This document shows, piece by piece, positions 34,601 through 42,500 of a DNA stretch of 64,000 nt. The stretch is from Pyrinomonadaceae bacterium (GTDB lineage: Bacteria; Acidobacteriota; Blastocatellia; Pyrinomonadales; Pyrinomonadaceae): assembly GCA_014380365.1 (NCBI GenBank), contig JACMJZ010000029.1, positions 310,001 to 374,000 on the forward strand, read 5' to 3'. A model generated the notes under the pieces. That model made no database searches, was not told where the DNA came from, and saw only the letters and a list, made by a program, of their open reading frames with translations. The translations under genes and the position numbers were made by a program. The number at the start of each line of letters is the position of its first letter. Position 1 is the stretch's first letter.

Positions 34601-34758
34601 TGGAAGTGCGCGTGCAGGTACCGATCATTAACGTGCCTTTTCGCCTGATCTTTGCGTATAATCCCAACGCTAGGAAAGATCAAGTCATCGATGGATTTCC
34701 CTTCTTCTTCAACGAGAAAAAGAAGGTTATGCGATTCAGCGTTGGCCGCACCTTTTAA
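31663..34758 (+). CDS. bamA: Outer-membrane protein assembly factor BamA
   Basis: 1031 residues, longer than the 800-residue Escherichia coli protein. After a signal peptide (LMFLSGIVLLASMIYALPLVTAQ), five POTRA domains run to about 460 (IVESVDVLYNRRLRKDDI; RVVEIQFEGNTIFSDGKL; YRIGEMKIEGNSIYSEEAI; LRRLEFVGNTFTRDNVLRR), then the 16-strand Omp85 barrel, with GGLSGIGGSFFGLEYSTNNLLG at the first strands and FFLGDEFSIRGYNVRSISP carrying the VRGF-like loop-6 motif (here IRGY). The barrel has long extra loops (about 770-960). The C-terminal MRFSVGRTF ends on phenylalanine as barrels do. First gene of the envelope operon. Confidence 0.95.
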   Translation: MHLYRGFLLMFLSGIVLLASMIYALPLVTAQQGQRIVESVDVLYNRRLRKDDILYYVQTRPGDVYNEQQVQKDLQAILAQGFFDKTATRVLTEVGARGGINVIFEVKELPIIRDLQFEGLKSVAESDVLKAFRERRVGISKESIYDPVKARNAARVLKELLASKGHPNATVEQKRDEVSATSTALTFVINEGDRVRVVEIQFEGNTIFSDGKLRGSMKLVKEAGFITRFKGQDILDREKLDYDLRNVDNYMRSKGYLQARHGEPRVEGVGRRRTGFPILPLPLLSSVDEALRVTVPIIEGKVYRIGEMKIEGNSIYSEEAIRSVIGLNKGDIANGEKIGKALFENLKKIYGSAGFIEYTAEPTPTFKDNPQKPDEGIVDFVVTIEEGKQFSLRRLEFVGNTFTRDNVLRREVLLNEGDIYNQNNWEFSIIKLNQLGYFDPIDKDKDANFKTNEEEATVDIDLKVVERGRQQISFNGGLSGIGGSFFGLEYSTNNLLGRGEILSLNLAAGNRQKSFQFSFTEPYIRNRPISAGFSLFGYTQKFFGEGTFLSQNLEAQSALSGSQLDLLNVSDANLFTRTSYGASLFASAPLSEFYRKRAFTQLSRVGLSYQLSMSSVTDPEVNEDPNNPSQFIPVIYKQPNIVTSRATASFTYDTRNASVDPTTGREITAQMAFAGLGGDVRTYQPTVSYMQFIPMRRKRSERPEVFGFRIVAGTVGSFGTSSKVRSSESLAFVDGVPIFERFFLGDEFSIRGYNVRSISPLAPLDTYITSRNVVIASNPEGAPTPVPGVPANLANIGLFTGPTGSNVVQLPRSYTPIGADTQLLGNFEYRIPIIGNTVSLAAFADVGSAFNLRTKKDQLFSSSFLDDQPFLRTVGSIRCARAGGFATVSMTTLAACTANTDLALIPHRSGFPALVMRDNRLITTAELENARRDGPFDPFTLLPFGFEPVFLRGQAQTNTAVRLSQSLFSKFGDIRSSLGMEVRVQVPIINVPFRLIFAYNPNARKDQVIDGFPFFFNEKKKVMRFSVGRTF

Positions 34759-34844
34759 TTTTCCCAAGCCAACCACGGCGGAAGTCTGAACAACTAAGAG
34801 AGTTGACCAACCGCCACTTATTTAAGGAGCATTACAAGAAAGTT

Positions 34845-35468
34845 ATGAAGATAGATCGATTAATAGTTGCCATCGCATTTGTTCTAGCCCTCGCTGTTTC
34901 ACCAATGATGGCGCAGACTAGACCAGCCGCACCTGCCGGCGCGCCAGCCTCCGGGTCAACCGGGAATGTCCCGGAAAGCAAAATCGCTCTGGTTTACACC
35001 GACCTGTTTCTCGACGCCAAGACGGGTATCGCCAAGTTCACGAATCTGGTGAACACCCTGAATCGGGAATTCCAGCCTCGACAAACAGAACTGCAGCAGT
35101 TGCAGGAGAAAATCAAACAGCTCACCAACGAAGTTAATCAGGCGCAGGCGGCCAGCGCAGTAGTTGACCAGAAATCAATTCAGGCAAAAGTCGACCAGGT
35201 CGAACAACTGAAGAAAGATGCGACGCGCAAGGCGGAAGATGGACAAGCCGCTTTTGACCGGCGCCGCAAGGAACTGTTTGCACCCGTGCAGGAAGAAATT
35301 GCCAAGGCCCTGGAAGTTTATGCCAAGACGCACAACATTAACGTGCTCATCGATGGCAGCCAGGTGCCGCTAATTTACGCCGCCGACAGCATTGACATCA
35401 CGCGCGCGTTTATTAACGATTTCAACGGCAAGAACCCGGCGACCGCTGCCGCCACGACGCCTAGATAA
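34845..35468 (+). CDS. Skp/OmpH family periplasmic chaperone
   Basis: 207 residues from ATG 34845, chosen because a signal peptide (LIVAIAFVLALAVSPMMAQ) then begins the protein; AAGGAG lies 15 bases upstream. After a Pro/Ala/Gly linker, the mature part has the OmpH pattern: short strand KIALVYTDLFL, a long coiled helix pair (LNREFQPRQTELQQLQEK to DRRRKELFAPVQEEIAKAL) and the closing strands INVLIDGSQVPLIYA and DITRAFINDFN. It carries unfolded outer-membrane proteins to the Bam complex; its position behind bamA is the usual one. Confidence 0.9.
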   Translation: MKIDRLIVAIAFVLALAVSPMMAQTRPAAPAGAPASGSTGNVPESKIALVYTDLFLDAKTGIAKFTNLVNTLNREFQPRQTELQQLQEKIKQLTNEVNQAQAASAVVDQKSIQAKVDQVEQLKKDATRKAEDGQAAFDRRRKELFAPVQEEIAKALEVYAKTHNINVLIDGSQVPLIYAADSIDITRAFINDFNGKNPATAAATTPR

Positions 35469-35546
35469 TCGCCACCGGCGATCTCGGCTCACTTCAGACG
35501 CGGTGATGCGGTCCGGATTCCGCGTCCCGCGTCTCTTTCATTCCAT

Positions 35547-35999
35547 ATGGAAACCATACTCGACTCTCAGGCGATCCAAGAGCTACTGCCACATCGTTTT
35601 CCCTTCCTGCTCGTCGATCGAATCATCGAGCTGGTGCCAAAGGTTCGAATCGTCGGCATAAAACAGGTCAGCATCAACGAGCCTTTCTTTCAGGGACACT
35701 TTCCCGGCGCTCCGGTCATGCCCGGCGTATTGGTTGTGGAAGCGCTGGCTCAGGTAGGGGCGGTGCTGGCGCTGCGTGAGATCGAGGACCGCGATCAGAA
35801 ACTCGTGCTGTTTACCGGGATCCGAGAGGCACGCTTCCGCCGCCCGGTGGTGCCCGGCGATACGCTGACTCTGGAAGTCACCGCTTTACGCATTGGTTCC
35901 CGCGTGCAACGTATGCGAGGCGAAGCTAAAGTTAATGGACAACTCGTCGCCGACGCGGACATCATGAGTGTGATTGCCGACCGCTCGTCCGCCGTCTGA
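35547..35999 (+). CDS. fabZ: 3-hydroxyacyl-ACP dehydratase
   Basis: 150 residues, normal length. FabZ dehydrates 3-hydroxyacyl-ACP in fatty-acid elongation and competes with LpxA for 3-hydroxymyristoyl-ACP. Catalytic His51 lies in GHFPGAPVMPGVL and Glu65 in VEALAQ; LLPHRFPFLLVDRI at 13-26 is the N-terminal signature. Placed between the chaperone gene and lpxA, the standard envelope-lipid context. Confidence 0.95.
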   Translation: METILDSQAIQELLPHRFPFLLVDRIIELVPKVRIVGIKQVSINEPFFQGHFPGAPVMPGVLVVEALAQVGAVLALREIEDRDQKLVLFTGIREARFRRPVVPGDTLTLEVTALRIGSRVQRMRGEAKVNGQLVADADIMSVIADRSSAV

Positions 36000-36101
36000 A
36001 ATGTTTGGAGTACCGCCTTCAGGTCGTTCATGGTGTCCGGGCGAAGCCGCCTGAAGGCGACGCGCCAGGGGATCTGGTTCCAGAGTCTCCCTTTTTACGT
36101 T

Positions 36102-36896
36102 ATGGCCCTCGCTATAAGAACTGCCGATATCCATCCCACAGCCGTTATCGACCGGGGCGCACGCATCGGGAATAATTGCCACATAGGTCCCTATTCAATT
36201 ATTGGCGAGCACGTCGAGTTAAGAGACGATGTCCGGCTTGAGTCGCATTGCGTAATTGATGGCCACACCATTATTGGAGAAGGCACGCGAGTGTTTCCTT
36301 TCGTTTCCATCGGCCTTCCTCCTCAAGATCTGAAGTATAAAGGCGAACCTTCCGAGACACGGATTGGGCGTCGAAATCAGGTTCGAGAGTTTGTCACTGT
36401 CCATCGCGGCACCGCAGGGGGCGGGATGTTAACTCAGACCGGCGACGACTGTCTGCTGATGGCCCAGGCCCATGTTGCGCACGATTGCATTTTGGGTGAT
36501 GGCGTGATCATGGCCAATGCCGCGACGCTGGCAGGCCACGTGATCATTGAAAACAATGCAAACGTTGGCGCTTATTCCGGTGTGCACCAGTTTTGCCGGG
36601 TCGGCCAGGAAGCCTATATCGGCGGTTACTCGGTGGTCGTGAAGGACGCCCTGCCCTTCGCCTTAACCGTGGGTAATCATGCAAGTTGCTATGGCTTGAA
36701 TACGACGGGGATGAAACGGCGAGGGTATTCGCGGGAAGTGATTCGCTCTTTACACCGTGCCTTCCATCTTCTTCTTTCCTCAAAACTGAACACTTCTCAG
36801 GCTTTGGAGCGAATTAAAGAGGAGATCAAAGACGTCGCTGAAGTCGACTCTTTGGTCCAGTTTATCCTCTCCTCAAGCCGGGGCGTCGTAAAATAA
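36102..36896 (+). CDS. lpxA: UDP-GlcNAc O-acyltransferase
   Basis: 264 residues from ATG 36102 (MALAIRTADIHPTAVID); upstream in-frame codons from 36030 are not family-like. LpxA puts 3-hydroxyacyl on UDP-GlcNAc, the first step of lipid A synthesis. The left-handed beta-helix hexapeptides are clear (IHPTAVIDRGARIGNNCHIG; DVRLESHCVIDG), with the catalytic His in MAQAHVAHDCILG and the C-terminal helical part (GMKRRGYSREVIRSLHRAF). In an operon with fabZ and lpxI. Confidence 0.95.
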   Translation: MALAIRTADIHPTAVIDRGARIGNNCHIGPYSIIGEHVELRDDVRLESHCVIDGHTIIGEGTRVFPFVSIGLPPQDLKYKGEPSETRIGRRNQVREFVTVHRGTAGGGMLTQTGDDCLLMAQAHVAHDCILGDGVIMANAATLAGHVIIENNANVGAYSGVHQFCRVGQEAYIGGYSVVVKDALPFALTVGNHASCYGLNTTGMKRRGYSREVIRSLHRAFHLLLSSKLNTSQALERIKEEIKDVAEVDSLVQFILSSSRGVVK

Positions 36897-37046
36897 GGAT
36901 GAAGGTTGAGGGATGAAGGATGAAAAAGAGGAGGAAAGAGATTTGCAGCGCATAAATCAGACACACGCTTTCACGCCTCCTTCTCCATTTTTACTTTCCA
37001 ACCCTGGCCGCCCAGCCTTCGTCCTTCATCCTTCATCCCTCATCCA
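36896..37046. repeat. Inverted repeat of 'GGATGAA' words between lpxA and lpxI
   Basis: The left arm 36896-36922 (AAGGATGAAGG, GAGGGATGAAGGATGAA) and right arm 37015-37046 (CCTTCGTCCTTCATCC, TTCATCCCTCATCC) are complementary; the spacer of about 90 bases is not. It sits inside the operon and ends seven bases before the lpxI start. Confidence 0.7.
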
Positions 37047-37052
37047 TTAGAC

Positions 37053-37892
37053 ATGCGCTACGGTTTAATCGCAGGTAATGGCCGGTTTCCTTTCATGGTG
37101 GTGGAGGGGGCGCGCAGGGCTGGGGTTTCCCTGTCCGTCGCGGCTATCCGCGAAGAAACTGATCCGCGGATTGAACAGGAAGTCGAGAGTTTCACATGGA
37201 TCGGTATAGGTCAGCTTGGCAAGTTAATCCGTTTCTTCAGGGCCGCGGGAGTGGAGAAAGCGATCATGGCCGGCCAGGTAAAGCATGTACGGATTTTTAG
37301 CGGCGCCATACCCGATGCCCGAATGTTAAAAATGCTGCTGAAGCTCCCCCGTCGTAACACCAATTCGCTGATCGGGGGAATTGCAGCCGAACTCGCCGGC
37401 GAAGGCATCGATCTCGTCGACTCAACTTGTTTCCTTCAGGACTCTTTGCCAGATCTTGGAATTTTAACGCGCCGCAAGCCAAATGCTGCCGAGAGAACGG
37501 ATATAGCCTACGGGCAGGAAATCACACATCACCTGGCGGAACTTAACCTGGGCCAAACAATTGTTGTGCGCGGCAAGGCTTGCGTGGCAATCGAGGCAAT
37601 GGAAGGTACTGACGCCACTATCCGCCGCGCGGGCGAGATTATGCGGGGCGATCACCAGCGTGGATCGGAAAGAACAAAGTCCCGCGGCGGCCCGTTGACC
37701 GTGGTCAAGTTGTCTAAACCTGATCAGGATATGAGGTTTGATGTGCCAGTTGTCGGAATGCCAACCATTCGGGTCATGGCGGACGCTGGGGCAACCTGTC
37801 TTTGTATTAGTGCCCGCAAAACTCTCATGTTCGATCGCGATGAAATGCTCTCGCTCGCCGATCGAAACAAGATCGCCATCATCGCTGTCTAG
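37053..37892 (+). CDS. lpxI: UDP-2,3-diacylglucosamine pyrophosphatase LpxI
   Basis: 279 residues. LpxI cleaves UDP-2,3-diacylglucosamine to lipid X, replacing LpxH. Family features: GLIAGNGRFPFMVVEGAR at the N-terminus, IGQLGKLIRFFRAAGVEKAIMAGQVKH, DDxxL-like segment DLVDSTCFLQD, and the C-terminal domain with QTIVVRGKACVAIEAMEGTD, KLSKPDQDMRFDVPVVG. Last gene of the operon; its end overlaps the end of yacG by four bases (convergent). Confidence 0.93.
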   Translation: MRYGLIAGNGRFPFMVVEGARRAGVSLSVAAIREETDPRIEQEVESFTWIGIGQLGKLIRFFRAAGVEKAIMAGQVKHVRIFSGAIPDARMLKMLLKLPRRNTNSLIGGIAAELAGEGIDLVDSTCFLQDSLPDLGILTRRKPNAAERTDIAYGQEITHHLAELNLGQTIVVRGKACVAIEAMEGTDATIRRAGEIMRGDHQRGSERTKSRGGPLTVVKLSKPDQDMRFDVPVVGMPTIRVMADAGATCLCISARKTLMFDRDEMLSLADRNKIAIIAV

Positions 37893-38077
37893 TCTCCGGT
37901 TTCCTCATCGGAAACGGCTTCGTCTCCGGTGTCGTCTGCAGGTAACGGACTCCCGGGCACTCTGTAGTCTTCGCTGACCCAGCGATCGAAATCCAGCAAC
38001 TTGCAGCGTTCTGAACAAAAAGGCCGGGACGGATTATCCGTCCACTCTACCCGCTTGTTACATGTAGGACAGTTCAT
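37889..38077 (-). CDS. yacG: YacG-type zinc-binding DNA gyrase inhibitor
   Basis: 62 residues from ATG 38077; a start at 38113 is possible but would overlap the regulator gene. NCPTCNKRV and FCSERCKLLDFDRWVSEDYRVPG are the four-cysteine zinc site and following helix diagnostic of YacG, which binds GyrB and blocks DNA binding. The acidic tail is unusual but variable in the family. Follows the Crp/Fnr gene by 19 bases. Confidence 0.88.
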   Translation of the reverse strand: MNCPTCNKRVEWTDNPSRPFCSERCKLLDFDRWVSEDYRVPGSPLPADDTGDEAVSDEETGD

Positions 38078-38096
38078 TACGGATGTGGCGCGAGGA

Positions 38097-38858
38097 TCAG
38101 TTAGCCAGCGCAACTTCGCCTAACAGCAATTCAGGGCGCTTGATCAGAATTCTACGATTGACGAACTCGATCGTACCTGCGCGCCGCATTGCGTTCAAGC
38201 GCACCGTCACGCTCTCCCGAGTAGATCCGACAATGGAAGCTATTTCCCGGTGAGGCAATGGAATGTCAATCAAGACTCCGTCGGATTCTTTCACGCCATA
38301 CCGATGGGAGAAATCCGCGAGCAGCCTGTCGAGCCGAGCCGGGATGGCATTGAGCGCGAAGTCGGCCAGCCGCTGTTCAGCGCTTTCAAGTCGTTGTCCG
38401 ATCAGGCGGAATGTGTAATCGTGGAGCAACGGATCCTCCGCCATTGCCAGTTTAAACTGCTCGGCGGGGATTTTGAGTAGGGTGCAGGTTTCATAGGCCA
38501 CGGCAGAGTTTGCACGGCGCCCTGCTTTCGAGTAAAGCGCCGACTCACCGAATAGCGCTCCCTCCGGGAGAATATCGATGACCGCCTCTCGCTTGGTCGG
38601 ACCCTCGATGCGGCAAAGCTTGATGCGACCTGAGACGATCGCGTACAAGGCATCGGCCTCGTCGCCCGCACGGTATACAAAGCGGCGCCGGTTCACATCA
38701 CAGACGACAGAACAATCGGCAAAACTGGTCGCAACGCTTTCGCTAAGGTTTGAGCCAAATTCAAGGCTCTTGATAACCGCCGCGCGATCCGTTGGGCTCA
38801 AATTGTGTGCTCGTTTTAAGGGTTTCAACTTCTTGTCAATATCACTCATGGAGATCAC
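38097..38858 (-). CDS. Crp/Fnr family transcription regulator
   Basis: 253 residues. A cyclic-nucleotide-binding beta-roll (about 45-150: RFVYRAGDEADALYAIVSGRIKL; PEGALFGESALY) lacks the classical Arg-Ser-Ala phosphate-binding motif, reading KAGRRANSAVA at that place, so cAMP binding is uncertain. A dimer helix is followed by a winged helix with REIASIVGSTRESVTVRLNAMRRAG as recognition region. No cysteine cluster for an Fe-S centre is seen. Transcribed away from the kinase region. Confidence 0.88.
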   Translation of the reverse strand: MISMSDIDKKLKPLKRAHNLSPTDRAAVIKSLEFGSNLSESVATSFADCSVVCDVNRRRFVYRAGDEADALYAIVSGRIKLCRIEGPTKREAVIDILPEGALFGESALYSKAGRRANSAVAYETCTLLKIPAEQFKLAMAEDPLLHDYTFRLIGQRLESAEQRLADFALNAIPARLDRLLADFSHRYGVKESDGVLIDIPLPHREIASIVGSTRESVTVRLNAMRRAGTIEFVNRRILIKRPELLLGEVALAN

Positions 38859-39520
38859 CCACAGGGCACGAAGGATTGGTGGACGGCTATGGTTTTGTTG
38901 AAGACGACAATCTGACTGCCGTAATTGTCCAAGTCACAGGTTTAGGCCTGGTAATGTAAGGAACCCCGGTTGAAACTACCCTAGGTGTTGGAACGCTTCA
39001 GCTATTGTTACTGACTTTATAACGTCGGCGAGTTACGAAGTAGAGCGGACAATACTGATGCGCCGACTCTAGCATGAAGCGTTAGTGCACGCAAGATTGA
39101 GTTTCCCCCTTTGCGAATGTCCCTCCGAGGGTGCCAGGGTGTGCAACTCATTCCACGAGACGTGCACGCTTGCAAGATATTTTGCAGAAAAAGAACGTAA
39201 AATTGGATTGCAACTCTGGATTTATGAAACTAGAATCAGCCCAGAGCAGTCTCCCACGGCAAACGTTTTATAAAAAAAGGAGTTTCCTAATTCTCACCAC
39301 CCTGCTCCCAGGTCTTCGCCGATCAAGCTTTGAGTTTCTTGGCGTCGTCGGCTGTAGAACCCTGCACTCTGTAGCGCATGGTTCGGTCAGCGAATCGTGG
39401 GACGCAAGGTGACTATCTCATGCCAGGTTTACGTAAGTTGTGAGCTTCCGGCGTCTGGCCTTATCGATTTTTGGTAACCCGTTTCTTATTTCAACTGTGT
39501 CCCGATTTTTCCACAGAGAA
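38859..39520. other. Long intergenic region with nested palindrome
   Basis: No supported gene. AACGCTTCA (38992-39000) pairs with TGAAGCGTT (39075-39083), and inside it GTCGGCG (39024-39030) pairs with CGCCGAC (39061-39067), giving a nested structure of about 92 bases. AAAAAAAGGAG near 39275 precedes no recognisable gene. The region presumably holds promoters for the Crp/Fnr and kinase genes. Confidence 0.45.
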
Positions 39521-42500
39521 ATGAGCCCGTCAGTGGATCAAGACATCAAGGATCGCAAACAGGTTGAAGACCCTCTCAACGAGGGTCGTCGAGCCATGCA
39601 GCGCCCCTCCAAGGAATCCAAAGTGATTGCCCAGCTCGCCATCAATCGAGACGTTACTGAACGGAGGCGTATCGAGGATCGCCTGAAACGGAGCGAGCGC
39701 CACCTTGCCGAAGCACAACATTTTGCCCACATTGGAAGTTGGCGTTGGGACATAAACAGCAGGATCCAAAATTGGTCTGACGAGCTCTATCGCATCTACG
39801 GACTCCAGCCCGAAAGCATCGAGTCAACGTACGAAGCTTTTCTTGAGCTTGTTCACCCTGACGACCGGAAGCGGATGTGCGATGTGGTCGAACATTCTGC
39901 TAAAACCCGTGAGCCTTTTGATCTCTACCTTCGCATTATCCGGCCCGATGGTGAAGAGCGAGTCATTCAGTCACGCGGCTGCAGTCTTTACGATGCCCAG
40001 GGAACGCCGATCGGAAGATATGGCACGGTGCAGGACGTTACGGAACACTGGCGGGCGCAGGAGGCGCTACGAATAGCAGAGCAAAAATACCGGCATATTT
40101 TCGAGAATGCCGGCGAGGGAATCTTTCAATCGACTCCGGAGGGAAGATACATTGCCGCTAACCCAGCCCTGGCACTCATGCACGGGTTTGCATCTCCAGA
40201 AGAGTTGATTCACAACCGCCAGGATATTTCGCGGCAAATTTACGTGGACCCAACCCGCCGTGAAGAGTTCAAGCGTCAGCTCGAGGAGCAGGGTGCAGTA
40301 CGCTGGTTTGAGCATCAGCTTTTTCGGAAAGACGGGAGCAAGATCTGGATCTCAGTAAACGCACGTGCAGTGCGCGACGAGCAAGGCGCGATTCAGTACT
40401 ACGAAGGTACTGCCCAGGACGTGACGCAGCGCAAACTTGTCGAAAAAGAACTTGGCCGTAGCGAAGAGATGTATCGCAGCCTGGTGGAACAAGCGCCGGA
40501 CGCGATCTTCATCGCGTCTCCGAACTTGCATTTCATTGACCTGAACGCCCGCGCCTGCGAGCTGAGCGGATACACGAAAGACGAGATTCTGCAAATGTCC
40601 ATTCCGGATTTCATGCTGCCGGAAGACATTCTCGCTGCTCCGTTGAGATTGAAAGAAATGCAAGAAGGAAAGACCGCTATCGCTGAGCGAAGGCTCAGAA
40701 GAAAGGATGGAAAGCTGGTTCCGGTTGAAGTCAGTGCAAAGATTCTGAGCGACGGGCGGCTGCAGGCAATCGTCCGGGACATCACCGAGCGCAAGCAGGC
40801 GGAGGCGGCGCTACAAGAAAGCGAAGAGCGGTTTCGGCAATTATCCGAAGCCGCGTTTGAGGCGATTATCCTTCATGACAACGGAACGATTTTGGAAGTG
40901 AATCAATCCTTCTGTCGGATGTACGGCTATGAACGCACGGAAGTGATCGGCAAGTCTATACTAGACTTGGCTCTGCCCCAGTTCCGCGAACTGTTCCGGC
41001 AAAAGCTGCGGTCAGGAGATACAAATCCTTATGAGAGTCCCGTGTTACGTAAGGATGGGACGGTATTCAACGCGGAATTGGCCGGGAAGCCCATTAATTA
41101 TCGGGGTCGAGTTGTCCGGGTCGGGGCAATCCGTGACATCACCGAACAAAAACGGAACGAGCGGCGTCAGGCTGCGCAATACGGCGTCACGCGGGTGCTG
41201 GCTGAGTCGGCTACGCTCGCCGAAGCCACACCGCAATTACTGCGGGTCATCTGCGAGAGTCTGCGTTGGAAAATGGGCGAATTCTGGCGTGTATGCGACG
41301 GCACAAACCTCCTTCGCTGTGTCGAAACATGGCATGTGCCTGGACTTGATGCAACCGCATTCATTGAAGCTTCTCGCCAAACTGAGTTAGCTCCAGGCGT
41401 TGGCTTGCCGGGTCGCGTCTGGCAAAGCGGTCAGCCTGCATGGATTCCCGATGTAATGACGGATCCGCGCTTTGCGCGCGCGGCGATAGCCGCCAAAGTT
41501 GGGCTGCGTGGCGCCGTGGCTTTCCCAATCTTGCTGGGAAACCACACTCCGGGCGTAATGCTGTTCTTCAGCCGCCGGACCCCTGAAGTTGATGAAGACC
41601 TGCTCAAGATAATGTCGGCCATCAGTAGCCAGATCGGTCAGTTCACCGAACGCAAGCGGGCCGAGACCAGAAGTGCGGCTTTCGCTAATCTCGCGCAAAA
41701 CCTGAGCGGAGCTATGACCCCACTCGAGGCGGGTCAGATCATTGCTCGGACCGCGCAGAATCTGTTTGGCTGGGATTCATGCACTCTCGATCTTTATGAC
41801 GCCGAGCATGATGTAATCCATCCAATGTTAAATGTGGATACGATAGGCGGCAAGCAAGTGGATGTTACACCCTTCATTTCGGGCCGGAAACCAACCCCGA
41901 GAGGCAGGCGAGTTATCGATCATGGGCCTGAGCTGATACTCCGCAAAGAACCCTTCGTTTTTGACAAGGATGCCGTTCCCTTCGGCGACGTGTCACGCCC
42001 CTCAGCGGCAATAATGACCGCTCCAATTCGCCATGCCTCGCGAGTCATTGGCGTCCTTTCTATTTATACCTACAGTCCGCTCGTTTATGACGATGTGGCA
42101 CTGGGCGATCTACAGGCGCTTGCGGACCATTGCGGCGAAGCCTTGAATCGACTCCAGGCTGAAGAACAACTACGGGAAAGCGAGGAGCGCTACCGCGACC
42201 TCGTTGAGAACAGTCGTGAGCTTATATGCACTCACGATTTGGAGGGATTGATACTTTCGGCAAATCGCGCCGCCACAGAGGTTTTGGGCCACGATCGGGA
42301 GGACTACTTCGGAAAGAAAAACTTGCGCGAGATTCTGACGCCCGAAGCCCTTGAGGGTTTTGAAGATTACCTGGCCAGAATCCGCAATGACGGGGTAGCA
42401 ACTGGGATCATGCTGGTACAGACAAGCTCTGGGGAGCACCGTATCTGGGAATACTACAACACGTTGCGCACGGAGGGAGTGGCCGCGCCGATCGTACGCG

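Noticed and set aside
36896-37046. Operon break by terminator between lpxA and lpxI
   Set aside because: The arms are about 90 bases apart with no T run, and the same word-type repeat occurs elsewhere, so it is listed as a repeat.
39131-39412. Possible 93-codon gene upstream of the first large kinase
   Set aside because: Start without a ribosome-binding site, biased composition and no recognisable fold; kept as intergenic.
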